The position numbers were made by a program, and so were the translations under genes. From contig NZ_AP018498.1 in assembly GCF_003569745.1 (NCBI RefSeq), positions 2,207,001 to 2,271,000 of the forward strand: 64,000 bases of DNA. The letters are read 5' to 3'. Positions 44,410 to 53,821 of this stretch are shown here, in pieces (position 1 is the stretch's first letter; each line of letters begins with the position of its first letter). The stretch comes from Altererythrobacter sp. B11 (GTDB taxonomy: Bacteria > Pseudomonadota > Alphaproteobacteria > Sphingomonadales > Sphingomonadaceae). The notes under the pieces were generated by a model that saw only the letters and a program-made list of their open reading frames with translations, made no database searches and had not been told where the DNA came from.

Positions 44410-45872
44410 TGGAGTTTTCGACCTCCCTTGCGCTGATCGCGCCGGAGATTGTCCTGTCCGTCAGCGGCCTTGCGCTGCTGCTCGTTGCCGCCTGGGGCGG
44501 GGACAAGGCGTCGCGCCTGATCAGCATCCTTGCCTGCGTGGCCCTCGGTGGCGCCTTCTTCCTTGTGGCGCCAAGCGTCTGCGGCGCAGCTGCTGGCCCG
44601 GATACGATTGCCTTTGGGGGCCAGTTCGCGGCGGATGCCTTCGCCGGCTTCGCCAAGCTGATGATCTTCGCGGCTTCGGGCGCCGTGCTGGTGGTGGCTC
44701 CGGCCTTCCTCGAGCGTACGGGCTCCATGCGTGCCGAATTGCCGGTGCTTGTGCTGTTCGCCGCCCTGGGCATGAGCATCATGGTCTCGGCGACAGACCT
44801 GCTGACGCTCTACATCGGGCTCGAGCTCAACAGCCTTGCGTCCTACGTGCTTGCCGCGTTCCTGCGCACGGATGATCGCTCGGCGGAGGCGGGCCTCAAG
44901 TATTTCGTGCTTGGCGCGCTGGCCTCGGGCATCCTCCTCTTCGGCATCAGCCTGACCTACGGCTTTACCGGCAGCACCAGCTTCGCCGGGATCGGCGCTG
45001 CCTTTGCCGGTGCGCTGCCGATGGGTGCCCTGTTCGGACTGGTGTTCGTTCTCGCGGGCCTCGCCTTCAAGATCAGCGCCGTGCCGTTCCATATGTGGAC
45101 GCCAGACGTTTATGAGGGCGCGCCCACACCGGTGACGGCCTTCTTCGCCACGGCGGCGAAGGCTGCGGCGGTGGTGCTGCTGGCCCGGGTTTCGCTCAGC
45201 GCATTCGGCGGCCACGCGGATGTCTGGCGCCAGATTGTGGTGTTCCTCTCGCTCGCGTCGATCGTCGTCGGCGCACTGGGCGCGATCGGGCAGAGGAGCC
45301 TGAAGCGGCTGCTCGCTTACTCATCGATCAACAATGTCGGCTTCCTGCTGATCGGCCTTGCCGCTGCAACGCCGCAGGGTGCCAGTGCGATGCTGGTCTA
45401 TCTCGCCATCTATGTCGCGATGACGGTGGGCAGTTTCATCGTGCTGATGATGCTCAAGGATGCGCAGGGCGAACCGGTGGTGGCGATCGCTGATCTGGCC
45501 GGCCTGTCAACCACGCGCCCCGCGCTGGCATGGTGCATGATGGCGCTGATGTTCAGCACCGCTGGCATTCCGCCGCTGTTCGGCTTCTGGGCGAAGTTCG
45601 TCGTCTTCCAGGCCGCAGTGCAGGCCGATCTGATTGTGCTGGCAGCCCTGGGCATTGCCGCATCGGTGATCGGCGCCTTCTACTACATCATGATCGTCAA
45701 GGTGATGTTCTTCGACGAGCCGGTGGACCGGGTGAAGGGCGAGAGCGACTGGGCGCACTGGGCGCTGCTGGCGATCAGCACGCTGGTGATTTCTCCGCTG
45801 GGCTATCTTCTCACGGGCTGGCTCGGCAGGCTGGCGGACGGGGCCGCCGCGGCACTCTTCCTGCTGGCCTGA
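44409..45872 (+). CDS. nuoN: NADH-quinone oxidoreductase subunit N
   Basis: A 487-residue antiporter-like membrane subunit, the third proton-pumping unit. Conserved parts include IGLELNSLASYVLAAF (about 136-151), with the membrane Glu, and FKISAVPFHMWTPDVYEGAPTPVTAFF (about 220-246), with the Lys/His region. It completes the operon nuoA-N, so all 14 standard subunits are present in order. The ATG overlaps the nuoM stop (TGATG). birA starts two bases after its stop. Confidence 0.97.
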   Translation: MEFSTSLALIAPEIVLSVSGLALLLVAAWGGDKASRLISILACVALGGAFFLVAPSVCGAAAGPDTIAFGGQFAADAFAGFAKLMIFAASGAVLVVAPAFLERTGSMRAELPVLVLFAALGMSIMVSATDLLTLYIGLELNSLASYVLAAFLRTDDRSAEAGLKYFVLGALASGILLFGISLTYGFTGSTSFAGIGAAFAGALPMGALFGLVFVLAGLAFKISAVPFHMWTPDVYEGAPTPVTAFFATAAKAAAVVLLARVSLSAFGGHADVWRQIVVFLSLASIVVGALGAIGQRSLKRLLAYSSINNVGFLLIGLAAATPQGASAMLVYLAIYVAMTVGSFIVLMMLKDAQGEPVVAIADLAGLSTTRPALAWCMMALMFSTAGIPPLFGFWAKFVVFQAAVQADLIVLAALGIAASVIGAFYYIMIVKVMFFDEPVDRVKGESDWAHWALLAISTLVISPLGYLLTGWLGRLADGAAAALFLLA

Positions 45873-45873
45873 C

Positions 45874-46599
45874 TTGCCTCCCCGCTTCGAGATCGTTCGC
45901 GAGACGGGCTCTACCAACGCGGATCTGCTTGCGCGGATTCGCTCGGGCAACGCCCCGCCGGAGGGCTTCTGGCTAATCGCTGACGCGCAAGTGGCCGGTC
46001 GCGGGCGGCAAGGGCGCAACTGGCTGGACGCGCCGGGCAATTTCATGGGCTCCACGGTGGTTCACCTTGGGCCGGATCAGCCGCCCCCCGCGAGCCTGTC
46101 ATTCGCAGCGGCCCTGGCGCTGTACGAGACGATCATCGAAGTCCTGGGCCGTCCCGTGGGGGTCACCCTGAAATGGCCGAACGACGTCTTGATCGGCGGC
46201 GCGAAGTTCTCCGGCATATTGCTGGAGCGGGAAGGGGCCCATGCGGTGATCGGCATCGGCGTGAATCTCTCCGCTGCCCCGGACATCGCCGGCCGATCGA
46301 CCCGCAGCCTTGCCCAGAGCGGGCCGGCGCCCGATCGCGATGCTTTCGCCCGCGTGCTCGCCCTGCAGATGGATCGCGAATTGGCTCGCTGGCGCGAGTT
46401 CGGCCTCGCACCGCTGCTGGAGCGGTGGCTTGCAGCTGCGCATCCGGCGGGCGCGCCGCTTTCGGTGCATGATTCGTCAGGCGTGCGCTTGTCCGGCCAT
46501 TTTGCCGGGGTGACCGACGACGGCGCCCTGCGGCTGAGCTTGGCGAATGGTGAAGTGCGTGTCATCCACGCGGGCGACGTGGAGCTGGAAGGGAACTGA
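45874..46599 (+). CDS. birA: Biotin--[acetyl-CoA-carboxylase] ligase (no DNA-binding domain)
   Basis: A 241-residue class I biotin protein ligase. The biotinyl-AMP loop is GRGRQGRNW (residues 42-50) and the adenylation motif is KWPNDVLIGG (100-109); a C-terminal SH3-like domain begins near 190. The N-terminal winged-helix repressor domain of E. coli BirA is missing, so it should only attach biotin to BCCP-type carriers and not regulate biotin genes. The only start that keeps the full catalytic domain is TTG at 45874, two bases after the nuoN stop; no ATG occurs before residue 58. Confidence 0.93.
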   Translation: MPPRFEIVRETGSTNADLLARIRSGNAPPEGFWLIADAQVAGRGRQGRNWLDAPGNFMGSTVVHLGPDQPPPASLSFAAALALYETIIEVLGRPVGVTLKWPNDVLIGGAKFSGILLEREGAHAVIGIGVNLSAAPDIAGRSTRSLAQSGPAPDRDAFARVLALQMDRELARWREFGLAPLLERWLAAAHPAGAPLSVHDSSGVRLSGHFAGVTDDGALRLSLANGEVRVIHAGDVELEGN

Positions 46600-46602
46600 G
46601 CG

Positions 46603-47382
46603 ATGCTGCTCGCCGTGGACGTCGGCAACACTAATGTGGTCTTCGCGCTGTTCGAGGGCCGCGAAATCCGTGCACGCTGGCGGATCGCCACCGACCCGCG
46701 ACGGACTGCCGATGAATATGCTGTGTGGCTGCTCCAACTCCTCGCAATAGAGGGGAGGGGCCCCGGCGACGTCGACCGGATGATCATTTCCACCGTCGTC
46801 CCGCGCGCCCGGCACAATCTGGCAGTGCTAGGGCAGAAGTATTTCGGGCTGACGCCGCTGTTCGCCGGCGAGGGGGCTGCCGACTGGGATTTCCCGATTG
46901 AGGTCGAGGCCCCGCGCTCGCTGGGGGCCGATCGCGCGGTCAACGCCGTGGCTGCCCATGCGAAGTATTTCGGCGACCTGATCGTAATCGATTTTGGCAC
47001 GGCCACGACCTTCGATGTCGTGGATTTCAAGGGCGCCTACAAGGGCGGGATCATTGCGCCCGGCATCAATCTTTCGCTGGATGCGCTGGTGAACAACACG
47101 GCCAAGCTGCCGCGGATCGCGATTGAGGCGCCGCGGGGCAATTCGCTGATTGGCCGGAATACGGAAGACCAGATGCTGATTGGTGTGTACTGGGGCTACG
47201 TGGCGATGATGGAAGGGCTGATTGCCCGCCTGCGCGCCGAAATCGGCAGACCGGCAAAGGTGGTCGCCACGGGCGGGCTGGCCTTGCTGTTTGACAAGCA
47301 CACGGAGATTTTTGACGCGGTGGATGCAGATTTGACATTGGAAGGCCTGGCGATCCTGGCCGCAAAGGCGGATGCGGCGTGA
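46603..47382 (+). CDS. coaX: Type III pantothenate kinase
   Basis: A 259-residue ASKHA-fold kinase that phosphorylates pantothenate, the first step of coenzyme A synthesis. [17 protein letters not shown] contains the phosphate-1 DxGNTN motif (residues 6-11), [12 protein letters not shown] (about 108-119) and [12 protein letters not shown] (about 129-140) are the other family motifs, and [15 protein letters not shown] the pantothenate-side loop. Located 3 bases after birA and overlapping rnj by four bases (GTGA), in an order conserved in many alphaproteobacteria. Confidence 0.96.
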   Translation: MLLAVDVGNTNVVFALFEGREIRARWRIATDPRRTADEYAVWLLQLLAIEGRGPGDVDRMIISTVVPRARHNLAVLGQKYFGLTPLFAGEGAADWDFPIEVEAPRSLGADRAVNAVAAHAKYFGDLIVIDFGTATTFDVVDFKGAYKGGIIAPGINLSLDALVNNTAKLPRIAIEAPRGNSLIGRNTEDQMLIGVYWGYVAMMEGLIARLRAEIGRPAKVVATGGLALLFDKHTEIFDAVDADLTLEGLAILAAKADAA

Positions 47383-49028
47383 AGAAGGATTTCACGCCGG
47401 AAAACGAATTGCTGTTCCTTGCGCTCGGTGGATCGGGCGAGATCGGAATGAACGTCAACCTCTACGGCTGCCAGGGCAAGTGGCTGATGGTCGATCTCGG
47501 CATGAGCTTCGGCGCCAATGAGTATCCGGGCACGGAGCTGCTGTTTGCGGATATCGAGTTCATCGAGGAGCGCGCCGACGACCTGCTGGGCATCGTGCTG
47601 ACCCACGCGCATGAAGATCACATCGGCGCCGTGCCCTATTTCGCCGCGGAACTGGGCGTGCCGCTTTATGCCACGCCGTTCACGGCTGAACTGGTGATGC
47701 GCAAGCTCGAGGAAGCAGGCCTGGTCGGCGAGGTGGAGCTGAACATGGTGGGCGAGGATCACGGCAGCATCGCCCTGGGCCCGTTCGAGGTCACCTATAT
47801 CCCGCTCGCGCATTCCATCGCGGAGGGGAATGCGCTGCTTATCGAAACACCCTTCGGCAGGATTTTCCATACCGGCGACTGGAAGCTCGACGAGGAGCCG
47901 CTGGTGGGTGAGCCCGCCACCGAAGAGGAACTGACCGAGATCGGTGACGAGGGCGTGCTCGCGCTCGTGTGCGATTCCACCAATGTCTTCAATCCGGCGC
48001 CGTCGGGCTCCGAAGGGGCGGTCTATCGCGGCCTGCTGGAGGAAGTGCGACGGCACCCGGGCAAGAGGGTGCTGGTGACGACCTTTGCATCCAATGTCGC
48101 CCGCCTGCAGACGCTGGGCCATGTGGCGGAAGAGACAGGGCGGCAGCTCTGCGTGGCTGGTCGATCGCTCGATCGCATCATCGAGGTGGCGCAGAACAAC
48201 GGCTATCTGGAGCATCTGCCCCCGCTGATCGACTTCAACACCGCAATGGATTTGCCGCGGGGAGAGGTGCTGATCCTGGCGACCGGCGGTCAGGGGGAAC
48301 CGCGCGCGGCGCTGGCGCGCATTGCGGAGGACAATCACCCGATCTCGCTGACCGAAGGCGATGTGGTGCTGTTTTCCAGTCGCCAGATCCCCGGCAACGA
48401 AATTGCCATCGGCCGCGTGCAGAATCGCCTGGCCGCGCGGGGGATCACCATGGTCACCGACCGGCAGAGTGAAATCCATGTCTCTGGCCATCCCGGCCGG
48501 CCCGAGCTGGAGGCGCTCTATGGCTGGCTCCGCCCTGAGATCCTCATCCCCGTGCATGGGGAGATGCGGCACATGCAGGAACAGGCGCGCGTCGGGCTTG
48601 AAAGCGGCATCCCTTCTGCCGTGGTGCAGAAGAACGGGGACATCGTCCGCATAGCGCCCGGCGCGCCCGGCAAGCTGGCCGAAGTGCGCTCCGGCAGGCT
48701 GGTGCTGGACGGCGACATCATCGTTCCCGCCGATGGGGAGGCGATCTCCATGCGCCGACGGCTTGCCCGTGATGGCCTGCTGATCGTAGTTCTCGATCGG
48801 CAGGCGAAAGCCCGGATCGAAGGGATCGGGCTTCCGCTGGATGAGGATTACGCCGCCTTCATTGAAGAGGCGGAAAGCGACGTGGCGAATGCGCTCCGCC
48901 GTCTCAAGGGGCGGGACCGCAACGATCCCGACGCCGTCACGGAAGCCGCACGGCTTGCGGCGCGCCGCGCGGCGCAGCGCTGGTCGGGCAAGAAGCCGCA
49001 GACCCGCGTGATCCTGCCGGCGGAGTAG
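47379..49028 (+). CDS. rnj: Ribonuclease J
   Basis: A 549-residue metallo-beta-lactamase/beta-CASP ribonuclease. The metal motif is [12 protein letters not shown] with His76, His78, Asp80 and His81; further ligands are in [10 protein letters not shown] and [15 protein letters not shown]. The beta-CASP domain includes [11 protein letters not shown] and [14 protein letters not shown], and the C-terminal motif [29 protein letters not shown] closes the active site. It has 5'-to-3' exo- and endonuclease activity in rRNA and mRNA processing. GTG 47379 overlaps the coaX stop. Together with RNase E in this window the organism has both decay enzymes. Confidence 0.95.
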   Translation: MKKDFTPENELLFLALGGSGEIGMNVNLYGCQGKWLMVDLGMSFGANEYPGTELLFADIEFIEERADDLLGIVLTHAHEDHIGAVPYFAAELGVPLYATPFTAELVMRKLEEAGLVGEVELNMVGEDHGSIALGPFEVTYIPLAHSIAEGNALLIETPFGRIFHTGDWKLDEEPLVGEPATEEELTEIGDEGVLALVCDSTNVFNPAPSGSEGAVYRGLLEEVRRHPGKRVLVTTFASNVARLQTLGHVAEETGRQLCVAGRSLDRIIEVAQNNGYLEHLPPLIDFNTAMDLPRGEVLILATGGQGEPRAALARIAEDNHPISLTEGDVVLFSSRQIPGNEIAIGRVQNRLAARGITMVTDRQSEIHVSGHPGRPELEALYGWLRPEILIPVHGEMRHMQEQARVGLESGIPSAVVQKNGDIVRIAPGAPGKLAEVRSGRLVLDGDIIVPADGEAISMRRRLARDGLLIVVLDRQAKARIEGIGLPLDEDYAAFIEEAESDVANALRRLKGRDRNDPDAVTEAARLAARRAAQRWSGKKPQTRVILPAE

Positions 49029-49032
49029 GCCC

Positions 49033-49341
49033 ATGGCCTGGACATCGATCCTCGCGATCTATTTCCTCTGTTGGGTGTTCAGCGCGCTGCTGGTGCTGCC
49101 CTTCGGCGTGCGCACCCATCAGGAGGCGGGGCTGGATCTGGTGCCGGGACAGGCCGACAGTGCCCCGGCGAATTTTCGCCCCGGCCGGGTGATCCTGCGC
49201 GCGACGGTGCTGGCGGCGGTGCTCTGCGGCCTGTTCGTGGCCAATTACATCTATGGCTGGATCAAGCTGGAAGACATCGATTTCTTCGACAGCGGCCCTC
49301 CCGGATGGGTCGATCCGGAAGCAACACCCGGAGCCGGCTGA
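49033..49341 (+). CDS. DUF1467 family membrane protein
   Basis: A 102-residue protein with two transmembrane helices, at about 5-24 (ILAIYFLCWVFSALLVLPFG) and 54-74, and a connecting hydrophilic segment with FGVRTHQEAG, the recognisable DUF1467 signature. Function unknown. It commonly follows rnj in alphaproteobacteria, as here (4 bases after the rnj stop), and is the last gene of the long plus-strand series that began with nuoA. Confidence 0.85.
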   Translation: MAWTSILAIYFLCWVFSALLVLPFGVRTHQEAGLDLVPGQADSAPANFRPGRVILRATVLAAVLCGLFVANYIYGWIKLEDIDFFDSGPPGWVDPEATPGAG

Positions 49342-49353
49342 CCCTCCGCGCGA

Positions 49354-52131
49354 TCACGAGCGCAGCCGGTCGATCGACTGCGCCAGGGCAACATAGAGCT
49401 TGCCCATGTCGGAGGAGAGCAGCGTCACCGCCAGCGTATTGCCTTCGCGCGTGGACAGCACCGACCGCAGCATCCCTTCGAAGTCGTGGATGTAGCGGTT
49501 GATCGTCTCGCGAAGCTCCGCATCGTCGCCATAGAGTTCGGCCACAGCCTTACTGTTCTGGTTATCGAGCAGCCGGACCGCACGGCGCGTGAAGATGCCC
49601 CGGTCGCCCCGCAGATAGCTGGCCCACGCCGTATCCGTCACTTCGCTGTCGAGCGCCTTGGCGATATCGATCGCAGCCGAATTGAGACCTTCGGTGATCA
49701 GTGTCATGCGACGCGTGAAATCGCCGTCGACTGTCTCCTCGGCCTGCTCGCGCGCATGCGCCACCCGCCGCTCAAGATTGCCCGCGAGTTCGTTCACCAT
49801 CGCCAGCTGATCGCGCAGCTGGATGGCCGTTTCGCGGCCCGCATCGCCTGCATGCACAGCCGCTTCCTGCAGGTCCATGATCGCCTGCGTGACGTGCTGT
49901 TCCACTGCCTGGCCGATCGCTTCGCTGCTCTCGCTGCCGATGCGCTCGGCCATTTCCCGGATCCGCGCGGCCTGCTCGTCGCTCAGCCCATTGAGCGCCT
50001 GGCCCGCTGCTTCCTGCAGCGTGGCCACCGCTTCCTGCAGTTCCCCCCTGGCTTGGGCGGAGAGCGCCTCAGACTGCGCGGCCAAGGCTGCAAGCCGCTG
50101 CTCCAGCTCGGTCAGTTGCTCGGCCGTGGCTGTGCCGCTGCGCTGCGCCTGATCCACATTGCTCGCAAGCGCTGCGCCCTTGGCGCCCGCCTCGGCGATC
50201 AGATCCTTGAGCGAGCTTGCATGTGCTTCAAAGGCAAGCAGACGCTCCTCCGCTTCACCAATGGCCAGCGGCAGGTCTTCGCGGCTGTGCTGAGCGCCGG
50301 AACGAATGATCTCCAGCAGGCGGACGCTGGAATTGGTGAGCTCGGAAACCTTGTCGCCATTCTCATTGAGGATCGCCCTGCTTTCGGCCAGCTTCTCCGC
50401 CAGCCCGTGCGCGGCATGGGTGAGATTGTCCTGCGTGCGCCGGCCCTGGCTGGCGAGTCGCTCCATCTCGGCGCCGAGTTCGGCAAGCCGCTCCGCCATG
50501 GCCTCGCCCCGTTCGGCCAAGCCTGCCACATGCGCCAGCTGCTCCTCCTGCCGCTCGGCGATCTGTCGATCGAAGCGGGCGAGACGATGCTCCAGCTCCG
50601 CGAGCGAGGCAGCTTCGCGCTCGTTTGCCTGAACATTGCGCTGCTCCAGATGCGCTTCGAAAGCTTCGAACCGCTGGACGATCATGGCATCGACCCGTCC
50701 GGCCTCTTGGCTCAGGGCATCCAGCCGCTTGCGCGCGTTGGCCAGTGCCTGCTGGTCCACGTCCGAAACCTTGCGGATCGCTTCGAACATGCGCTCCTCC
50801 AGCGCTGAAACAGCAGCGGCCCAGGCTTCGGCGGCGTCGGTTTCGCCTTCGCGCAGGATGTCGGAGATGCGCTTTCCTTCCTCCACCAGCTGGGCGAGTC
50901 GGGCGCGCAGCACTTCCAGCGCCGCCTCCTCTGCCGCCTGCACCTCGTGCCGCTGCTGGTCGAGCTCTGCCCCGAGAGCGCGCGCGCGGTGACGCACGGC
51001 CGCCAGCGCAGCCTGCTCTGTGGTCTCCAGTTCGGCCCGGCGGGCGGCCAGCTCGGCGCGGAGGGTGTCGGCACGATCGCGCAGCTGTTCGAGCGCTGCA
51101 TCTTCCGCGCTTTCGGCGTCGCGGCGGCGGTTCTCCAGTTCCTCTTCCAGAGCTGCCGCACGGCGCCGCAGCGCAGCAAAGCTGTCTACCTCACGCCCGT
51201 CGAGCTCGGCGCGGAAGGCCGCGCTGCGTTCGTTGAGCGCGGCGAAGCGCCGCTCAGCGATGTCGCCCAGATGGCTGGCCTGCTGAGCGAACGCCGCCAC
51301 GGCCTCGTCCACCCGCTCGTGCAGCGCGTCCACCTGGCGTCCGCTGGCCTCGCCGAATTCGTTCAGCCGCTTCATCCCGGCGATCATCTCGCCAAGCTGT
51401 TCGCGGGCCACATGGCCAGCATTGCCGATCTGGTTGCTCACATCACGTGCGGAATTGGCGATCACAGGCAGCTCACCGCGCAGGCGATCCATGTTCTCCA
51501 GCGCCGTGCTGCTGACCTTGCCGATGACCTCCACCTGCGCGCCATTGTCGCGGATGAGACCCTGCAACCGATCAGCATGTTCGGAAAGCCGGTCGCTCGC
51601 CACACGGCCAAGGGATTCGAGATCGCGCGACTGGGCGGCGATGAACTCTCGTGCCAGGCTTAGCTCGCGATTGACCGTCGAAAGGCGCGTTTCCAGCTGT
51701 CGCGACTCCTCCGACAGAGAACGCGCTGTGGCAGCGAAGCGTCGTGCCTCTTGCCGGCTGTTACGGACTGCCAACAGCCACAGTGCCACGACCAGCAGGA
51801 CGGGCACGGCCCAGTCCACAATCCAGCCCTGCCACTGCAGGGGTGTGGCGCCGCGGAACATCTCGGCTTGATGGACCCAGCCGAAGAAGCCGGTCCAGCC
51901 GATCACGGCCAGAGCGGCGACGACAGGCACCACCCAGCCGAAGCTGCGCGCTGCGCCTGCTTCCATATCGGCGGCCCAATCGCCGGCCTGCGCGGAGCTA
52001 TCCACCCGTGTCTCCTCCGCCGCCGGCACCTGCTCCTCCACAGCCGCTGCGCCGCCTTCGGACGAAGCCACTTCCGTGCCATCCCTCTGCGATTCGGGGC
52101 CGATTGCCACCAGATTCTTTCTGCCTGCCAT
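49354..52131 (-). CDS. Large coiled-coil protein with two N-terminal membrane helices
   Basis: A 925-residue protein. Residues 1-62 form an acidic, disordered cytoplasmic segment; helices at about 64-86 and 104-122 make a hairpin in the inner membrane; residues 125-800 are almost continuous heptad-type coiled coil rich in Ala, Glu, Arg and Gln, with repeated blocks (for example ALRRRAAALEEELENRRRDAE followed by similar AxLRxELAARRAELE units). The C-terminal 120 residues (DGDFTRRMTLITEGLNSAA...) are a more globular, conserved-looking helical domain. No enzyme motif. The layout resembles the Caulobacter polarity factor TipN (two N-terminal membrane helices plus a long coiled coil), but I cannot show homology from sequence alone. 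It is divergent from the Hpt-like gene. Confidence 0.82.
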   Translation of the reverse strand: MAGRKNLVAIGPESQRDGTEVASSEGGAAAVEEQVPAAEETRVDSSAQAGDWAADMEAGAARSFGWVVPVVAALAVIGWTGFFGWVHQAEMFRGATPLQWQGWIVDWAVPVLLVVALWLLAVRNSRQEARRFAATARSLSEESRQLETRLSTVNRELSLAREFIAAQSRDLESLGRVASDRLSEHADRLQGLIRDNGAQVEVIGKVSSTALENMDRLRGELPVIANSARDVSNQIGNAGHVAREQLGEMIAGMKRLNEFGEASGRQVDALHERVDEAVAAFAQQASHLGDIAERRFAALNERSAAFRAELDGREVDSFAALRRRAAALEEELENRRRDAESAEDAALEQLRDRADTLRAELAARRAELETTEQAALAAVRHRARALGAELDQQRHEVQAAEEAALEVLRARLAQLVEEGKRISDILREGETDAAEAWAAAVSALEERMFEAIRKVSDVDQQALANARKRLDALSQEAGRVDAMIVQRFEAFEAHLEQRNVQANEREAASLAELEHRLARFDRQIAERQEEQLAHVAGLAERGEAMAERLAELGAEMERLASQGRRTQDNLTHAAHGLAEKLAESRAILNENGDKVSELTNSSVRLLEIIRSGAQHSREDLPLAIGEAEERLLAFEAHASSLKDLIAEAGAKGAALASNVDQAQRSGTATAEQLTELEQRLAALAAQSEALSAQARGELQEAVATLQEAAGQALNGLSDEQAARIREMAERIGSESSEAIGQAVEQHVTQAIMDLQEAAVHAGDAGRETAIQLRDQLAMVNELAGNLERRVAHAREQAEETVDGDFTRRMTLITEGLNSAAIDIAKALDSEVTDTAWASYLRGDRGIFTRRAVRLLDNQNSKAVAELYGDDAELRETINRYIHDFEGMLRSVLSTREGNTLAVTLLSSDMGKLYVALAQSIDRLRS

Positions 52132-52200
52132 CGGCCGAGATTATCACACGGCCGGATGCGATAAACCCCGGCTTAACTGCTGATCCACTATCGCGTTTCC

Positions 52201-52506
52201 ATGGTGGATGAGTCGGGAAATTTCGATTCGCATCTGGCGGCTGCGGCCGGCCAGGATTTGGGGCTGCTGGCGGAATTGCGCGCATGTTTCGTGGACAGCC
52301 TCACCCAGCATGTCGATCTTCTCGGCCGCGCGCGCTGCGATGCCAATTGGATCATGGCGGCGCTGCGGCTGAAGGGCCTTGGGGCGACCTTCCATTCCTC
52401 GGAACTGATCGATCTGGCCGGGGAGGCGGTGGACGGCGCCCCGGGTGACCCGGTGGTGCTGCGCAAGCTCGGCCGCTTTCGCGACCAGTTCACGACGAGC
52501 CATTGA
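52201..52506 (+). CDS. Hpt-like domain protein lacking the phospho-histidine
   Basis: A 101-residue helical protein resembling a histidine-containing phosphotransfer domain. The core reads AALRLKGLGATFHSSELIDLAGE (about 53-75), in the place where Hpt proteins have (A)AH-x-LKG...GA...L. The residue at the phosphorylated His position is Leu55 (codon 52363-52365), while the Lys-Gly that follows is kept. It could not carry phosphate in the normal way, so it may act as a binding partner or inhibitor in a phosphorelay. It is the first of four plus-strand genes (52201-56131), 69 bases from the divergent coiled-coil gene. Confidence 0.6.
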   Translation: MVDESGNFDSHLAAAAGQDLGLLAELRACFVDSLTQHVDLLGRARCDANWIMAALRLKGLGATFHSSELIDLAGEAVDGAPGDPVVLRKLGRFRDQFTTSH

Positions 52507-52583
52507 GCGCCCGCGCGCATCGCTTGCGCTCGAGGGGGCTGAACGCCTAGTCACTCCCCCTTCGACAGATGGGAGCGATCCGG

Positions 52584-53759
52584 GTGCGTGCCGCCCTTAT
52601 TTCGATAGCAGGACAGCCGCGTAATGCGGCAGGCGATGCGCCTCTCGCAGTAGCCGGTCGTTCGCTGGCTCTGCGCCAGCTGGACCTCGCCCGCGCGGCG
52701 GGGTGCGAGCGGATCATCGGCTTCGGCGGCGGAGCAGGCGGCGATGCGCTGGCCTTGCAGCACGCCGCCGAGGATGCGGGGCTGCGGTTTCAATCCATTG
52801 GCGGTGCACATGGCTTGCTCGGCGCTGTGCGTGCAGCTGACGAATTGCTCGTGCTGGCTCCCGGACTTTTCGCGGAGGATCGGCGCGGACTGGAGCAATT
52901 GAGGCGCGGTGGGGGTGTGCTGACGCTGCCTGCTGGGCCGGCCATTGCAGCAGGCTTCGAACGGATCGACCTCGAACGGGCCTGGGCCGGTGCCCTGCTG
53001 GTTCCGGGTGGACTGGTCGAACGGCTCGCCGACCTGCCGGATGACAGCAATCCCTTCGCGGCCCTGCTGCGGATCGGGCTCCAGGCCCGTCTCCCCGAGC
53101 GTGCGCTGTCGGAGGAGGTTCTGGTGGAGGGTAGCTGGTCCCTGCCGCGCAGCGACAAGGACGCGCGCGATCTGGAAGACAGCTGGCTGGATCGGCACCA
53201 GTCGCGTGGGCCCAGTTCCTCTCTCGCCGGAAGCGCCGCCCTCCTACTGCTGCGGCCGCTGGCGGGGCAATTGCTCGCCCGGCCGCGTGCGCTGCCGGGG
53301 GCGCTGGGACTGACGGGGCTGGCGATCGCTGCGGCGGCCGGTGCTGCGGCAGCCGGTTTTCCAGCCGTGGGCTTCCTCCTGCTCGCCATGGGCGCTGTCG
53401 GCATGCCCTTTTGCGCCGGGCTCGCGCAGCTGAACGCCGCGCCCTTCGGCCAAGCGCGCACTGCGCCCGTTCTGGTGCTGGAGCGGCTGTTAGACCTTAG
53501 CCTGGCCGTATGTGGCGCATCAGCCATAGAGGGTGGTGCCCTCCATGCGCTGTTCCCGCCGCTCGTACTGGTGGCCAGTCTGCACGCCGTGAATCCGGGA
53601 AGCGCCAAGCCGCCGGTGTCGTTGCTGGGGGACCGGGCGGTCCTCTCCCTGTTCCTCGCCAGCGCTGCAGCGTTCGGGCTGGCGGAAGCGGCACTGATGT
53701 TGCTGGCCCTTGCAGTGCTTGCCTTCGGCGTCGTAGCGCGATGGCGGAATAGCGGCTAA
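52584..53759 (+). CDS. Membrane protein resembling a degenerate IPCT-DIPPS fusion
   Basis: A 391-residue protein. Residues 1-170 resemble a sugar-nucleotide transferase but lack the LAGG...R/K signature (reading RAALISIAGQPRNAAGDAPLAVAG); residues about 195-235 (SDKDARDLEDSWLDRHQSR...LLLLRPLAGQLLARP) resemble the linker and start of a CDP-alcohol phosphatidyltransferase, and the remainder has five to six membrane helices. The catalytic D-G-x2-A-R motif expected after helix 2 is not found; instead the region reads GMPFCAGLAQL. The order matches the archaeal/bacterial inositol-phosphate cytidylyltransferase/DIPP-synthase fusion, so this may be an inactive relative. GTG 52584 was chosen because GGAG lies 8 bases before it; ATG 52569 in frame is possible. 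Confidence 0.6.
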   Translation: MRAALISIAGQPRNAAGDAPLAVAGRSLALRQLDLARAAGCERIIGFGGGAGGDALALQHAAEDAGLRFQSIGGAHGLLGAVRAADELLVLAPGLFAEDRRGLEQLRRGGGVLTLPAGPAIAAGFERIDLERAWAGALLVPGGLVERLADLPDDSNPFAALLRIGLQARLPERALSEEVLVEGSWSLPRSDKDARDLEDSWLDRHQSRGPSSSLAGSAALLLLRPLAGQLLARPRALPGALGLTGLAIAAAAGAAAAGFPAVGFLLLAMGAVGMPFCAGLAQLNAAPFGQARTAPVLVLERLLDLSLAVCGASAIEGGALHALFPPLVLVASLHAVNPGSAKPPVSLLGDRAVLSLFLASAAAFGLAEAALMLLALAVLAFGVVARWRNSG

Positions 53760-53821
53760 CGCGCATTTAACCTTGGTCTGCTACGGCAGGCCGATGAGGC
53801 GAACCCCATGACGGAGCAGGC

